In this document: positions 18,426 through 27,141 of the stretch, piece by piece
How positions within the stretch are numbered: position 1 is the first letter of the stretch
Layout: each line of letters starts with the position of its first letter
Source: Streptomyces sp. MJM8645
GTDB taxonomy: Bacteria > Actinomycetota > Actinomycetes > Streptomycetales > Streptomycetaceae
NCBI RefSeq assembly: GCF_001625365.1
Contig: NZ_LJJF01000001.1
Span: 4,165,001 to 4,229,000 of the forward strand
Direction of reading: 5' to 3'
DNA length: 64,000 bases
The notes under the pieces: generated by a model
The model's database searches: none
The model's input: the letters and a program-made list of their open reading frames with translations, nothing else
Told to the model about the DNA's origin: nothing
Translations under genes and position numbers: made by a program

Positions 18426-21400
18426 TTGAATCGGCCGTCCGCCATCAGTGAAGTCCTTCCGCTCTCGCCGCTGCAACAGGGACTGCTCTTTCTCTCGGAG
18501 TACGACCGTGAGGGGACGGACGTCTACACCATTCAGCTGGTCCTCGACCTGGACGAGCTGACCGACGCCGATGCCGCCGCGCTGCGCACCGCGGCGGGCC
18601 TGCTCCTGGAGCGGCACCCCAACCTGAAGGCCTGCTTCCGGCACCGCAAGAACGGCGAGGCGATCCAGGTGATCCCCACGTCGGTCGAACTGCCGTGGCG
18701 CGAGGTCGCGGTGGCGGCCTCCGCCGAGGGGCCGGAGGCGGAGTTCGACCGGCTCGCCGAGGAGGACCGGCTGCGCCGCTTCGACCTCGCCCGCCCGCCG
18801 CTCCAGCGGCTCACCCTGGCCCGCGCCGAGGGCGGGCGCTGCCGGCTGGTCTGGACCGTCCACCACATCCTGGTGGACGGCTGGTCGATGGTCTCGCTGA
18901 TCGGCGAACTCGCCGCGCTCGCCGAGGAGCTGAAGGCCGGCGGCACCCCCGCCAAGCAGCCGCGGGCCGGCGCGGCCCGCTACCAGGCGCACCTGGCCTG
19001 GCTCGGCACGCAGGACAAGGAGGCCGCCCGGCAGGCCTGGACCGCCGCCCTGGCCGGGGTCGTCGACCCGACCCGGCTGGTGCCGGCCGGCCGCGACCGG
19101 GCCGCCGGCGCGGCCGCGCTGCCGCAGGCCGTCCCGCTGGAGCTGACCCCCGAGGTCTCCACCGCGCTGACCGGCTTCGCCCGCTCGCGCGGCCTGACCG
19201 TCAACGCGGTGGTGCAGGGCTGCTGGGCGCTGCTGCTGTCCCGGCTGACCGGCCAGGACACCGTGCTGTTCGGCGCGGTCACCTCCGGCCGGCCGGCCGA
19301 GGTCCCGGACGTCGAGCGGATGGTAGGCCTGTTCGCCAACACGCTCCCGGTCCGGGTGGACGTCGACCCGGCCCGCACCCCGGCCGAGCTCTTCGCCGAC
19401 GTGCAGCGGTCGCAGACCGCGCTGCTGGCGCACGAGCACCTGACCCTGGCGGAGGTCCAGCAGCTCACCGCCGTGCGCGGCGAACTCTTCGACACCGCGC
19501 TGATGTTCCAGAACTACCCGATGGGCGGCCTGCCGCTGGCCACCGGCACCGGCCCCCGGGTGACCGGCGCCGACGTCCGCTCCGCCACCCACTTCCCGGT
19601 CACCCTCACGGTCTTCCCCGGCACCCCGTTCGGCCTGGCCGTCAACCACGTGCCCGCGCTGGTCACCCGGGCGGAGGCCGAACTGGTCGGGCGGCGCTTC
19701 GCCCGGCTGCTGGCCGCCGCCGTCGCCCGGCCCGACGAGCCGTGCGGCCGGCTGGACGTCCTGGACGAGGCCGAGCGCGCCGGGATCACCGAGACCCGCA
19801 ACGCCACCGGGACGCCGCTGCCCGGCGACTGGCTGGCCCCGCTGCTGGCCGCCCGGGCCGCCCGCACCCCGGACGCGCCCGCCGTGCGCTGCGGCGGGGA
19901 GCGCCTGACCTACCGCGAACTGCACGCCCGCGCCGACGCGCTGGCGCACGCCCTGCACGCCGCCGGGGCCGGCCCGGAGCAGGTGGTGGCGATCGCGCTG
20001 GACCGCTCCTGCGACCTGGTGGTGGCCGCCCTGGCCGTCCTCAAGTCCGGCGCGGCCTACCTGCCGCTGGACCCGGACTACCCGGCCGACCGGCTGCGCT
20101 ACATGCTCGCCGACGCCGCCCCGGTGGTCACCCTCACCCACCGCCGGGTGCGCGAACTCCTCGCCGCCGAAGCCTCCGAAGGCGAGATGAGCACCGGCGA
20201 GCTGTGGGTCCTGGACGGCCCGGACGCCGTGACCGGTGCGCCCGGGCATCGCGTACCGGGCACGGCCCCGCGCGCCGACCACCCCGCGTACGTGATCTAC
20301 ACCTCGGGCTCCACCGGCCGCCCCAAGGGCGTCGTGGTGCCGCACCGGGCGCTGGTCAACCTGGTCGAGGACATGGTCGCCCGCTTCGAAGTGACCACCG
20401 AGGACCGCTTCCTCGCCGTCACCACCTTCGGCTTCGACATCGCCAACCTGGAGCTGTTCGTCCCGCTCGCCGCCGGCGCCGAACTGCTGGTCGCCGACCG
20501 CGAGACGGTCCGCGACCCGGCCGCCCTGGCGGACGCCGTCACCGGCCAGGGCACCACCCTGCTGCAGGCCACCCCCAGCCTCTGGCAGTCGCTCGCCGCC
20601 GACCACGCCCCCCGGCTGGCCGGCCTGCGTGCCCTGGTCGGCGGCGAGGCGCTGCCCGAGCCGCTGGCCCGCACCCTCACCGCGCACTGCGCGTCCGTGA
20701 CCAACGTGTACGGCCCGACCGAGACCACCATCTGGTCCACCGCCGCGCCGCTGACCACCACCGCGGCCGGGCCGCCGCCGATCGGCGGCCCGATCGCCAA
20801 CACCCGGGTGTACGTCCTGGACGGCGCGCTGCGCCCCGTCCCCGACGGCACCTTCGGCGACCTCTACCTCGCCGGCACCGGCCTGGCCCGCGGCTACCTG
20901 GGCCGCCCCGGCCTGAGCGCCGAGCGCTTCGTCGCCGACCCGTACGGCCCGAGCGGCGCGCGGATGTACCGCACCGGCGACATCGTCCGCTGGGACGCCG
21001 CCGGCACCGCCCTGGAGTACGCGGGGCGCAGCGACCACCAGGTGAAGATCCGTGGCTACCGCATCGAACTCGGCGAGATCGAGTCCGTGCTCGCGGCGCA
21101 GCCCGGAGTGACGCGGGCCGTCGTCACGGCCCGCACCGACCAGGCGGGGGACGCCCGCCTGGTCGCCTATGTCGTACCGGCAGGGATCGACCGCGACCGC
21201 TTGCGGGAGCGGGCGTCATCGGTGCTGCCCACGCACATGATCCCTGCCGTGTACGTTCCCTTGGACGACCTGCCGCTGACCCCCAACGGCAAGGTCGACC
21301 GCAAGGCCCTGCCCGCCCCGCCGGACGAGCGGGCGGGCACCGGACGCGAGCCCGTGGGGGAGCGCGAGGAACTGCTCTGCGCGGTCTTCGCGGAGGCCCT

Positions 21401-24400
21401 CGGGCTCGACCGGGTCGGCGCCGACGACGACTTCTTCGAACTCGGCGGCCACTCGCTGTCCGCGACCAGGGTCGCCAACCGGCTGCGTGCCGCGCTCGGC
21501 GCGGACGTCCCGGTGCGGGCCCTGTTCGATGCCCGGACGGCCGAGGCGCTGGCCCGCGTCCTCGACCCGGAGTCGGCGGCCGCCGACGCGGCGGAGCCGG
21601 CCCCCCGGCGCCCCGCGCTGCGCGCCGTCCCGAACCGGCCGTCCTCGGTGCCGCTCTCGCACGCCCAGGAGCGGCTCTGGTTCCTGGACAAGATGGACGG
21701 CCCCACCGGCAGCTACAACATCCCGCTGGCGGTCCGCCTCACCGGCCCGCTGGACGCCGCCGCGCTGGCCGCCGCCGTCCGGGACGTGGTGGCCCGGCAC
21801 GAGAGCCTGCGCACCGTCTTCGCCGAGGCCGACGGGCTGCCCTCGCAGCTGGTGCTCTCCGCCGAGGAGGCCGAGCAGGCCGGCGCCCCGCTGGTCGTGG
21901 TGGACCTCTCCGGGGCGGCGCCGGGCGCGCTGGAGGCGGCGCTGGCCGCCGAGGCCGCCCACCCCTTCGAGCTGTCCGCCCAGGTGCCGCTGCGGGCCCG
22001 GCTGTTCGCCCTCGGCCGGGACAGCCACGCGCTGGCCCTGACGGTGCACCACATCGCCGCCGACGGCTGGTCGCTCGGCCCGCTCGCCCGCGACCTCTCC
22101 GACGCCTACCGGGCCCGGCTGGACGGCGCCGGGCCGCGCTGGGAGCCGCTGCCGGTGCAGTACGCCGACCACGCGCTCTGGCAGCGCGAACTGCTCGGCT
22201 CCAAGGGCGACCCGGACAGCCTGGCCAGCGCCGAACTCGCGCACTGGCGCGAGGCGCTGGCGGGCATCCCGGAGGAGCTGGACCTGCCCACCGACTTCCC
22301 CCGCCCGGCCCGGGCCGGGCACCGCGGCGCCGAGGTCGAGTGCACGGTGCCCGCCGAGACCCACGCCCGGCTCGCCGAACTGGCCCGGCGCGGCGGCGCC
22401 AGCCTGTTCATGGCCGTCCAGGCGGGCCTGGCCGCGCTCCTCACCCGGCTGGGCGCGGGCACCGACATCCCGCTCGGCAGCCCGGTGGCCGGGCGCACCG
22501 ACGACGCCGTCCGGGACCTGGTCGGCTTCTTCGTCAACACCGTGGTGCTGCGCACCGACACCTCGGGCGACCCGGCGTTCACCGCCCTGCTCGGGCGGGT
22601 CCGGGAGACCGACCTGACCGCCTACGGGCACGCCGAACTGCCCTTCGAGCACCTGGTGGAGGAGCTCAACCCGGTCCGCTCGATGGGCCGGCAGCCGCTC
22701 TTCCAGGTGATCCTGGCCTTCGAGAACAGTGCCGACCCGCTGCCCGCGATGCCCGGCCTGAGCGCCGAGGTGCTGCCGATCGGCAGCACGACGGCCAAGT
22801 TCGACCTGTCCTTCCAGGTACTGGAGCGGACCGGCCCGGACGGCGCCCCGGCCGGACTGGACATCCGCCTGGAGTACCGCGAGGACCTGTTCACCGGGGC
22901 GACGGCGGCCCGCCTCGCCCGGGCCCTGGCCACCCTGCTCGACTCCGCCGCCCGCACCCCCGACGCACCGCTCAGCGCCCTCGACCTGCTCACCGCCGAG
23001 GAGCGCCGCGTCCTGCTGGAGGAGTGGGCCGGCCCGACCGCCCCGTTCACCCCGGTCACCCTGACCGCCCTGTTCGAGGGCCTGGCGGCCGCCGACCCGG
23101 ACCACCCCGCGCTGATCGGCCCGGACGGCGTACCGGCCGGCCCGGCGACGATGCGGCTGTCCTACGCGGCGCTCAACGAGCGGGCCAACCGGCTCGCCCA
23201 CCTGCTGCTGGAGCGCGGGGTCGGCCCCGGCGACGTGGTCGCGCTGGCGATGCCGCGCTCCGCGCCGCTGGTGATCGCGCTGCTGGCGGTGCTCAAGACC
23301 GGCGCCGCCTACCTGCCGGTCGACCCGCAGTACCCGGCCGAGCGGATCGCCTACATGCTCGACGACGCGGCGCCCGCCCAGGTGCTGACCGTCGAGGCGG
23401 TCGCCGACCGGATCCCGGGGCTGCCCGAGGGCGTCGTCCCGCTGGTCCTGGACTCCCTGCGCACCCGGTCCGACCTGACCGGCCGGCCCGACCGCAACCC
23501 CGTCGACGCCGACCGCACCCGGCCGCTCGTCCCGCAGGACGTCGCCTACGTGATCTACACCTCGGGCTCCACCGGCCGCCCCAAGGGCGTCGCGGTGCCG
23601 CACCTGGGGGCGGCCAACCTGGCCGCCAACCACCAGGCGCGGATGGGCGCGGGGCCGGACACCCGGGTGCTGCAGTTCGCCTCGTTCAGCTTCGACGCCA
23701 CCGTCTGGGAGCTCGGCGTCTCGCTGTACTCGGGCGGCACCCTGGTGGTCGCCACCGACGAGAGCCGGGTCTCCGGCGAGGTGCTGGGCGCGCTGCTCGC
23801 CGAGCACCAGGTCAACCACGTGGTGCTGCCGCCCACCGTGGTGGCCGGCCTGCCCGAGGACGTGGTGCTGCCCGAGGGCCTGCACCTGCTGGTCGGCGGC
23901 GAGGCCTGCCCGGCCGCGCTGGTCGACCGGTTCGCCCCGCTGACCGAGTTCCGCAACGCCTACGGCCCGACCGAGGCCTCGGTCTGCGCCACCTGGAGCG
24001 ACCCGCTGCGCCCCGGCAGCGGCCGCCCGCCGATCGGCCGCCCGCTGGACAACCACCGGCTGTACGTCCTGGACGACGCCCTCGCGCCCGCGCCGGTCGG
24101 CGTCACCGGCGAGCTGTACATCGCCGGCACCGGCCTGGCACACGGCTACCTGCGCCGCCCCGTCACCACCGCCGAGCGCTTCGTCGCCGACCCGTACGGG
24201 CCGGCCGGCACCCGGATGTACCGCACCGGCGACCTGGTCCGCTGGCGGGCCGACGGCACGCTCGACTACGTCGGCCGGGTGGACCACCAGGTGAAGCTGC
24301 GCGGCTTCCGGATCGAGCTCGGCGAGATCGAGGCCGCGCTGGTGCGCCACCCGGTGGTCGTGCAGGCCGCGGTGCAGGTCGCGCCCTCGCCCACCGGCGT

Positions 24401-25583
24401 GCCCCAGCTGACCGGGTACGTGGTGCCGCTGCCCGGCGTCGCCGCCGTCGACGTGCCGGTGCTGCGCGCGTTCGTCGCCGAGTCGCTCCCCGCGCACATG
24501 GTGCCCGCGACGCTGGTGACGCTGCCCGCGCTGCCGCTGACCGCGAACGGCAAGCTCGACACCCGCGCCCTGCCGGCGCCCGGTGCCGCGCCCGCCGCCG
24601 CGCAGGCCCCGGTGCGGCGCCCGGGCACGCCGGCCGAGGAGGTCATCGCCGGGGTCTTCGGCGAGATCCTCGGCCTCGACCAGGTCGGCGCCGACGGGGA
24701 CTTCTTCGACCTCGGCGGCGACAGCCTGCGCTCGGTGCAGATCGTCAGCCGGGCCGCGAAGGCCGGGCTCACGCTCTCGCTGGCCGACGTCTTCACCCAC
24801 AAGACGGTGGCGGCCCTCGCCGCCGCCGCCCGGCCCGCCACCGAGCAGCGGCTCCCCGCGACGGTGCTGGAGCCGGTGCTGCCGATCCGGCCGGGCGGCA
24901 CCGCCGAGCCGCTGTTCTGCGTGCACGGCGGGGTCGGCTTCGGCCTGCCGTACGCGGAGCTGGCCCCGCACCTCGACCCGGCCCGGCCGGTGTACGCGCT
25001 GCAGTCCGACGGCGTCGCCGCGCCCGAGGGGGAGTGGGAACGGCCGCACGGCGTACGGGAACTGGCGGCCACGTACCTGGCGAGGATCCGCCGGGTGCAG
25101 CCGCACGGCCCGTACCACCTGCTGGGCTGGTCCTTCGGCGGGCTGGTCGCGCACGAGATGGCGGTGCAGCTCCAGGCGGCGGGCGAGCGGGTGGCCTTCC
25201 TGGCGGCGCTGGACGTCTTCCCGGTGCTGCCGGGCGACCACAACCCGACCGACGAGGAGATTCGCGGGGCCTTCCTCGCCCACCACGCGGCCGGGGCGGG
25301 CATCGACGACGGGGAGCTGCGCCGGCTGATGGCGGTGATGCGCCACCACACGGACATCGCCCGGGAGTTCACCCCCGGCCGGTTCGACGGCTCGCTGCTG
25401 CTGTTCACCGCCGCCGACGAGGTGCAGGGCGCCCCCGCCGCCGAGCTCGCCGACCGCTGGCGCGCGCACCTGACCGGCGCGCTGACGGTGCACGACGTCG
25501 CCTGCGGCCACGAGGAGATGCTCGGCCGGGAGGCGGCCGGCCGGATCGGCGCGGTGGCCGACGCCGCGCTGCGCCGGTCCTGA
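18426..25583 (+). CDS. NRPS-C: dimodular synthetase C-A(Gly)-T-C-A-T-TE
   Basis: A 2385-residue synthetase using the TTG start at 18426, which has GAGGAG 6 nt upstream. An in-frame TTG at 18399 lacks such a site. C1 (HHILVDGWS near 146), A1 about 460-960 (TSGSTGRPKG near 625), T1 (LGGHSL near 1008), C2 (HHIAADGWS near 1208), A2 1540-2030, T2 (LGGDSL near 2096), TE 2150-2385 with GWSFGG. The A1 code DILQLGVIWK differs at one position from the known Gly code DILQLGLIWK. A2 reads DAWVLGAVCK, probably a hydrophobic or aromatic residue. It begins with the same KISEVLPLSPLQQG-type C domain as NRPS-B and also ends in its own TE, so it is not a simple upstream or downstream partner of that line. Transcribed alone from a SARP-box promoter. 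Confidence 0.94.
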   Translation: MNRPSAISEVLPLSPLQQGLLFLSEYDREGTDVYTIQLVLDLDELTDADAAALRTAAGLLLERHPNLKACFRHRKNGEAIQVIPTSVELPWREVAVAASAEGPEAEFDRLAEEDRLRRFDLARPPLQRLTLARAEGGRCRLVWTVHHILVDGWSMVSLIGELAALAEELKAGGTPAKQPRAGAARYQAHLAWLGTQDKEAARQAWTAALAGVVDPTRLVPAGRDRAAGAAALPQAVPLELTPEVSTALTGFARSRGLTVNAVVQGCWALLLSRLTGQDTVLFGAVTSGRPAEVPDVERMVGLFANTLPVRVDVDPARTPAELFADVQRSQTALLAHEHLTLAEVQQLTAVRGELFDTALMFQNYPMGGLPLATGTGPRVTGADVRSATHFPVTLTVFPGTPFGLAVNHVPALVTRAEAELVGRRFARLLAAAVARPDEPCGRLDVLDEAERAGITETRNATGTPLPGDWLAPLLAARAARTPDAPAVRCGGERLTYRELHARADALAHALHAAGAGPEQVVAIALDRSCDLVVAALAVLKSGAAYLPLDPDYPADRLRYMLADAAPVVTLTHRRVRELLAAEASEGEMSTGELWVLDGPDAVTGAPGHRVPGTAPRADHPAYVIYTSGSTGRPKGVVVPHRALVNLVEDMVARFEVTTEDRFLAVTTFGFDIANLELFVPLAAGAELLVADRETVRDPAALADAVTGQGTTLLQATPSLWQSLAADHAPRLAGLRALVGGEALPEPLARTLTAHCASVTNVYGPTETTIWSTAAPLTTTAAGPPPIGGPIANTRVYVLDGALRPVPDGTFGDLYLAGTGLARGYLGRPGLSAERFVADPYGPSGARMYRTGDIVRWDAAGTALEYAGRSDHQVKIRGYRIELGEIESVLAAQPGVTRAVVTARTDQAGDARLVAYVVPAGIDRDRLRERASSVLPTHMIPAVYVPLDDLPLTPNGKVDRKALPAPPDERAGTGREPVGEREELLCAVFAEALGLDRVGADDDFFELGGHSLSATRVANRLRAALGADVPVRALFDARTAEALARVLDPESAAADAAEPAPRRPALRAVPNRPSSVPLSHAQERLWFLDKMDGPTGSYNIPLAVRLTGPLDAAALAAAVRDVVARHESLRTVFAEADGLPSQLVLSAEEAEQAGAPLVVVDLSGAAPGALEAALAAEAAHPFELSAQVPLRARLFALGRDSHALALTVHHIAADGWSLGPLARDLSDAYRARLDGAGPRWEPLPVQYADHALWQRELLGSKGDPDSLASAELAHWREALAGIPEELDLPTDFPRPARAGHRGAEVECTVPAETHARLAELARRGGASLFMAVQAGLAALLTRLGAGTDIPLGSPVAGRTDDAVRDLVGFFVNTVVLRTDTSGDPAFTALLGRVRETDLTAYGHAELPFEHLVEELNPVRSMGRQPLFQVILAFENSADPLPAMPGLSAEVLPIGSTTAKFDLSFQVLERTGPDGAPAGLDIRLEYREDLFTGATAARLARALATLLDSAARTPDAPLSALDLLTAEERRVLLEEWAGPTAPFTPVTLTALFEGLAAADPDHPALIGPDGVPAGPATMRLSYAALNERANRLAHLLLERGVGPGDVVALAMPRSAPLVIALLAVLKTGAAYLPVDPQYPAERIAYMLDDAAPAQVLTVEAVADRIPGLPEGVVPLVLDSLRTRSDLTGRPDRNPVDADRTRPLVPQDVAYVIYTSGSTGRPKGVAVPHLGAANLAANHQARMGAGPDTRVLQFASFSFDATVWELGVSLYSGGTLVVATDESRVSGEVLGALLAEHQVNHVVLPPTVVAGLPEDVVLPEGLHLLVGGEACPAALVDRFAPLTEFRNAYGPTEASVCATWSDPLRPGSGRPPIGRPLDNHRLYVLDDALAPAPVGVTGELYIAGTGLAHGYLRRPVTTAERFVADPYGPAGTRMYRTGDLVRWRADGTLDYVGRVDHQVKLRGFRIELGEIEAALVRHPVVVQAAVQVAPSPTGVPQLTGYVVPLPGVAAVDVPVLRAFVAESLPAHMVPATLVTLPALPLTANGKLDTRALPAPGAAPAAAQAPVRRPGTPAEEVIAGVFGEILGLDQVGADGDFFDLGGDSLRSVQIVSRAAKAGLTLSLADVFTHKTVAALAAAARPATEQRLPATVLEPVLPIRPGGTAEPLFCVHGGVGFGLPYAELAPHLDPARPVYALQSDGVAAPEGEWERPHGVRELAATYLARIRRVQPHGPYHLLGWSFGGLVAHEMAVQLQAAGERVAFLAALDVFPVLPGDHNPTDEEIRGAFLAHHAAGAGIDDGELRRLMAVMRHHTDIAREFTPGRFDGSLLLFTAADEVQGAPAAELADRWRAHLTGALTVHDVACGHEEMLGREAAGRIGAVADAALRRS

Positions 25584-25591
25584 ACGACCGG

Positions 25592-25622
25592 ACGGCCGGG
25601 CCCGGAATCCGGGCCCGGCCGT
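25592..25622. terminator. bidirectional hairpin between NRPS-C and SARP
   Basis: Perfect 15-bp palindrome arms (ACGGCCGGGCCCGGA and its complement) around one central base, 8 bp after the NRPS-C stop. The genes on both sides converge here. Confidence 0.75.
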
Positions 25623-25631
25623 CACGGGGCC

Positions 25632-25663
25632 GTCGGCGGCTCCCCAGCCGGGGAGCCGCCGAC
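25632..25663. terminator. second hairpin between NRPS-C and SARP
   Basis: Perfect 14-bp stem (GTCGGCGGCTCCCC and its complement) with an AGCC loop, 35 bp before the SARP stop codon. With the preceding hairpin it forms a tandem terminator for the converging transcripts. Confidence 0.75.
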
Positions 25664-25697
25664 GTGCCGGGGCGAACTGCCCTCGCCCCGACGGGAC

Positions 25698-26459
25698 TTA
25701 CAGCGAGGGATCCTGCATCAGGATCGCCTGGTAGAGGTGGTGGAGACGACGACTCGGCTTGAGCCCCAACTCGTCGTCGAGCCACTTCCGGGTGCGGTGG
25801 AAGATGTCGACGGCCTCCGACTGCCGGCCGCACCGGTAGAGGGCGATCATCAACTGCTCGCTGAACCGCTCGCGTTCCGGGTACTGGGCGAGCAACTGCT
25901 TCAGCTCGGCCACCACCGTCCCCGCCTCGCCCGCTTGCAGCTGGGCCGAGATCAGGTCCTCCCGCGCGGTCTTGCGCTGCTCGTCCAGACGCAGCGCTAC
26001 GGCACGGCACCAGGGCCCGTCGCTCGTGTCGAGCAGGGCCGGTCCGCGCCACATCCCGAGCGACTTGCGGAGCGTGTCCATCGCTTCGTACGGCCGGTCG
26101 CTGACCAGCCCCGCGCCTTTCTCCGCCGTCCGCAGGAACCGGTACGCGTCGACCGCGTCCTCCGAGACGTTGAGCATGTAACCGTTGTCAACCGTGCGGA
26201 TGAGTTCCTGGTCCGGCCCCTCCAGACCAAGTTCCGCCAACGATTTGCGCATGCGTTTGACATTGGCCTGCAAGGCGTTGCGCGCGTTCTTGAGCGGCGC
26301 TTCCCCCCACAGCTCGTCGATCAGTTCGTCGAACGCGACCACCTGGCCGGCGTTGAGCGCCAGCATGGTGAGCATCACGCGATTCTTCTTCGCCCGTAGA
26401 CCTACGGTGCGCTGACCGTCGCCGATCAATAGTGGGCCTAATATGGAGATGTACACCAA
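25698..26459 (-). CDS. SARP-family pathway activator with a TTA codon
   Basis: A 253-residue regulator: OmpR-type winged-helix DNA-binding half (about 1-95, ILGPLLI then NALQANVKRMRKSLAE) and a bacterial transcriptional activation (BTAD) half to the end (LISAQLQAGEAGTVVAELKQLL, LMIALYRCGRQSEAV). It has no ATPase or TPR extension, so it is the small SARP type. Start is TTG at 26459 or the adjacent GTG at 26456. The ribosome site is weak (ACGGGGAA). The seventh codon counting from TTG (26439-26441) is TTA, the Leu codon that needs the bldA tRNA, so translation is probably tied to development. The heptad arrays at 1.35, 18.27, 18.35 and 37.18 kb are its likely targets. Confidence 0.95.
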   Translation of the reverse strand: MVYISILGPLLIGDGQRTVGLRAKKNRVMLTMLALNAGQVVAFDELIDELWGEAPLKNARNALQANVKRMRKSLAELGLEGPDQELIRTVDNGYMLNVSEDAVDAYRFLRTAEKGAGLVSDRPYEAMDTLRKSLGMWRGPALLDTSDGPWCRAVALRLDEQRKTAREDLISAQLQAGEAGTVVAELKQLLAQYPERERFSEQLMIALYRCGRQSEAVDIFHRTRKWLDDELGLKPSRRLHHLYQAILMQDPSL

Positions 26460-26592
26460 ATTCCCCGTCCCTAGCGGTGAACTCCAGCCACAAGCTTTTC
26501 TCCTGTGACCTCGGCCCGGCCACCGTCAACAGTGGTCGACGTGTTTGGGGTGGCCTGACAAAGGGGAAAAGCCTGGGTATCATTCGCGCTGG

Positions 26593-26889
26593 TCAAGTAT
26601 CGGACACGCCTGGGTCGTCCGGCCATGTACCTTCGTACATGAGTTGATGAACCTGCGCCACCAACCCCACCTGAAGCCGCGACTCCACTCCCAGTTTCGC
26701 CAGGATGTTGGCGACATGCGCCTTCACCGTGCGCTCTGTGACGTGCAGTCGGGCGGCGATGCCGCGGTTGGAGTGTCCGGCACCGATCAGGTCGAAGACC
26801 TGCCGTTCCCGTCCGGACAACGTCCCGACCCGGGTGAGTTCGTTGCGCCAGCGCGCCGAGGCGAGGCTGCCGTCACTGTGCATGGCCAC
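26593..26889 (-). CDS. stand-alone LuxR-type HTH regulator
   Basis: A 98-residue protein (GTG at 26889; the ATG at 26883 would give 96). Nearly all of it is a LuxR/FixJ HTH: LSGRERQVFDLI, GHSNRGIAARLHVTERTVKAHV, ILAKLGVESRLQV. No receiver, PAS or ligand-binding domain precedes it, so it is like the small GerE-type regulators and its activity is probably set by its amount. It lies 133 bp upstream of the SARP gene on the same strand and could switch SARP on or share its transcript. Target unknown. Confidence 0.88.
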   Translation of the reverse strand: MAMHSDGSLASARWRNELTRVGTLSGRERQVFDLIGAGHSNRGIAARLHVTERTVKAHVANILAKLGVESRLQVGLVAQVHQLMYEGTWPDDPGVSDT

Positions 26890-27090
26890 CCCCCTGACCG
26901 CCCCCTGCTTCCCCGTGGCGCGTCCACCGGCAGTTGCGCCCCCCCGTCACCGGGAAGGTCGTTCACGTGCCGACGAACGCGCATGCGATTCTACAACTCC
27001 CGTAACAAACCACCACGGGACAGTCGGCGTCAAACCCCTTGTCACGACTGGTTGTGGCCAGGTGCCTGCACGAAACGCACACGAAAAGGA

Positions 27091-27117
27091 CCGGGGAGGG
27101 GCTAAGCCCTTCCCCGG
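27091..27117 (-). terminator. hairpin terminator after the MMPL exporter gene
   Basis: CCGGGGAGGGGC (27091-27102) pairs with 27106-27117 with one mismatch. It begins 25 bp beyond the exporter stop codon and is flanked by AAAA at 27084-27087. Confidence 0.65.
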
Positions 27118-27141
27118 CCGTCGAGTTGGACGGGTCCCGTG

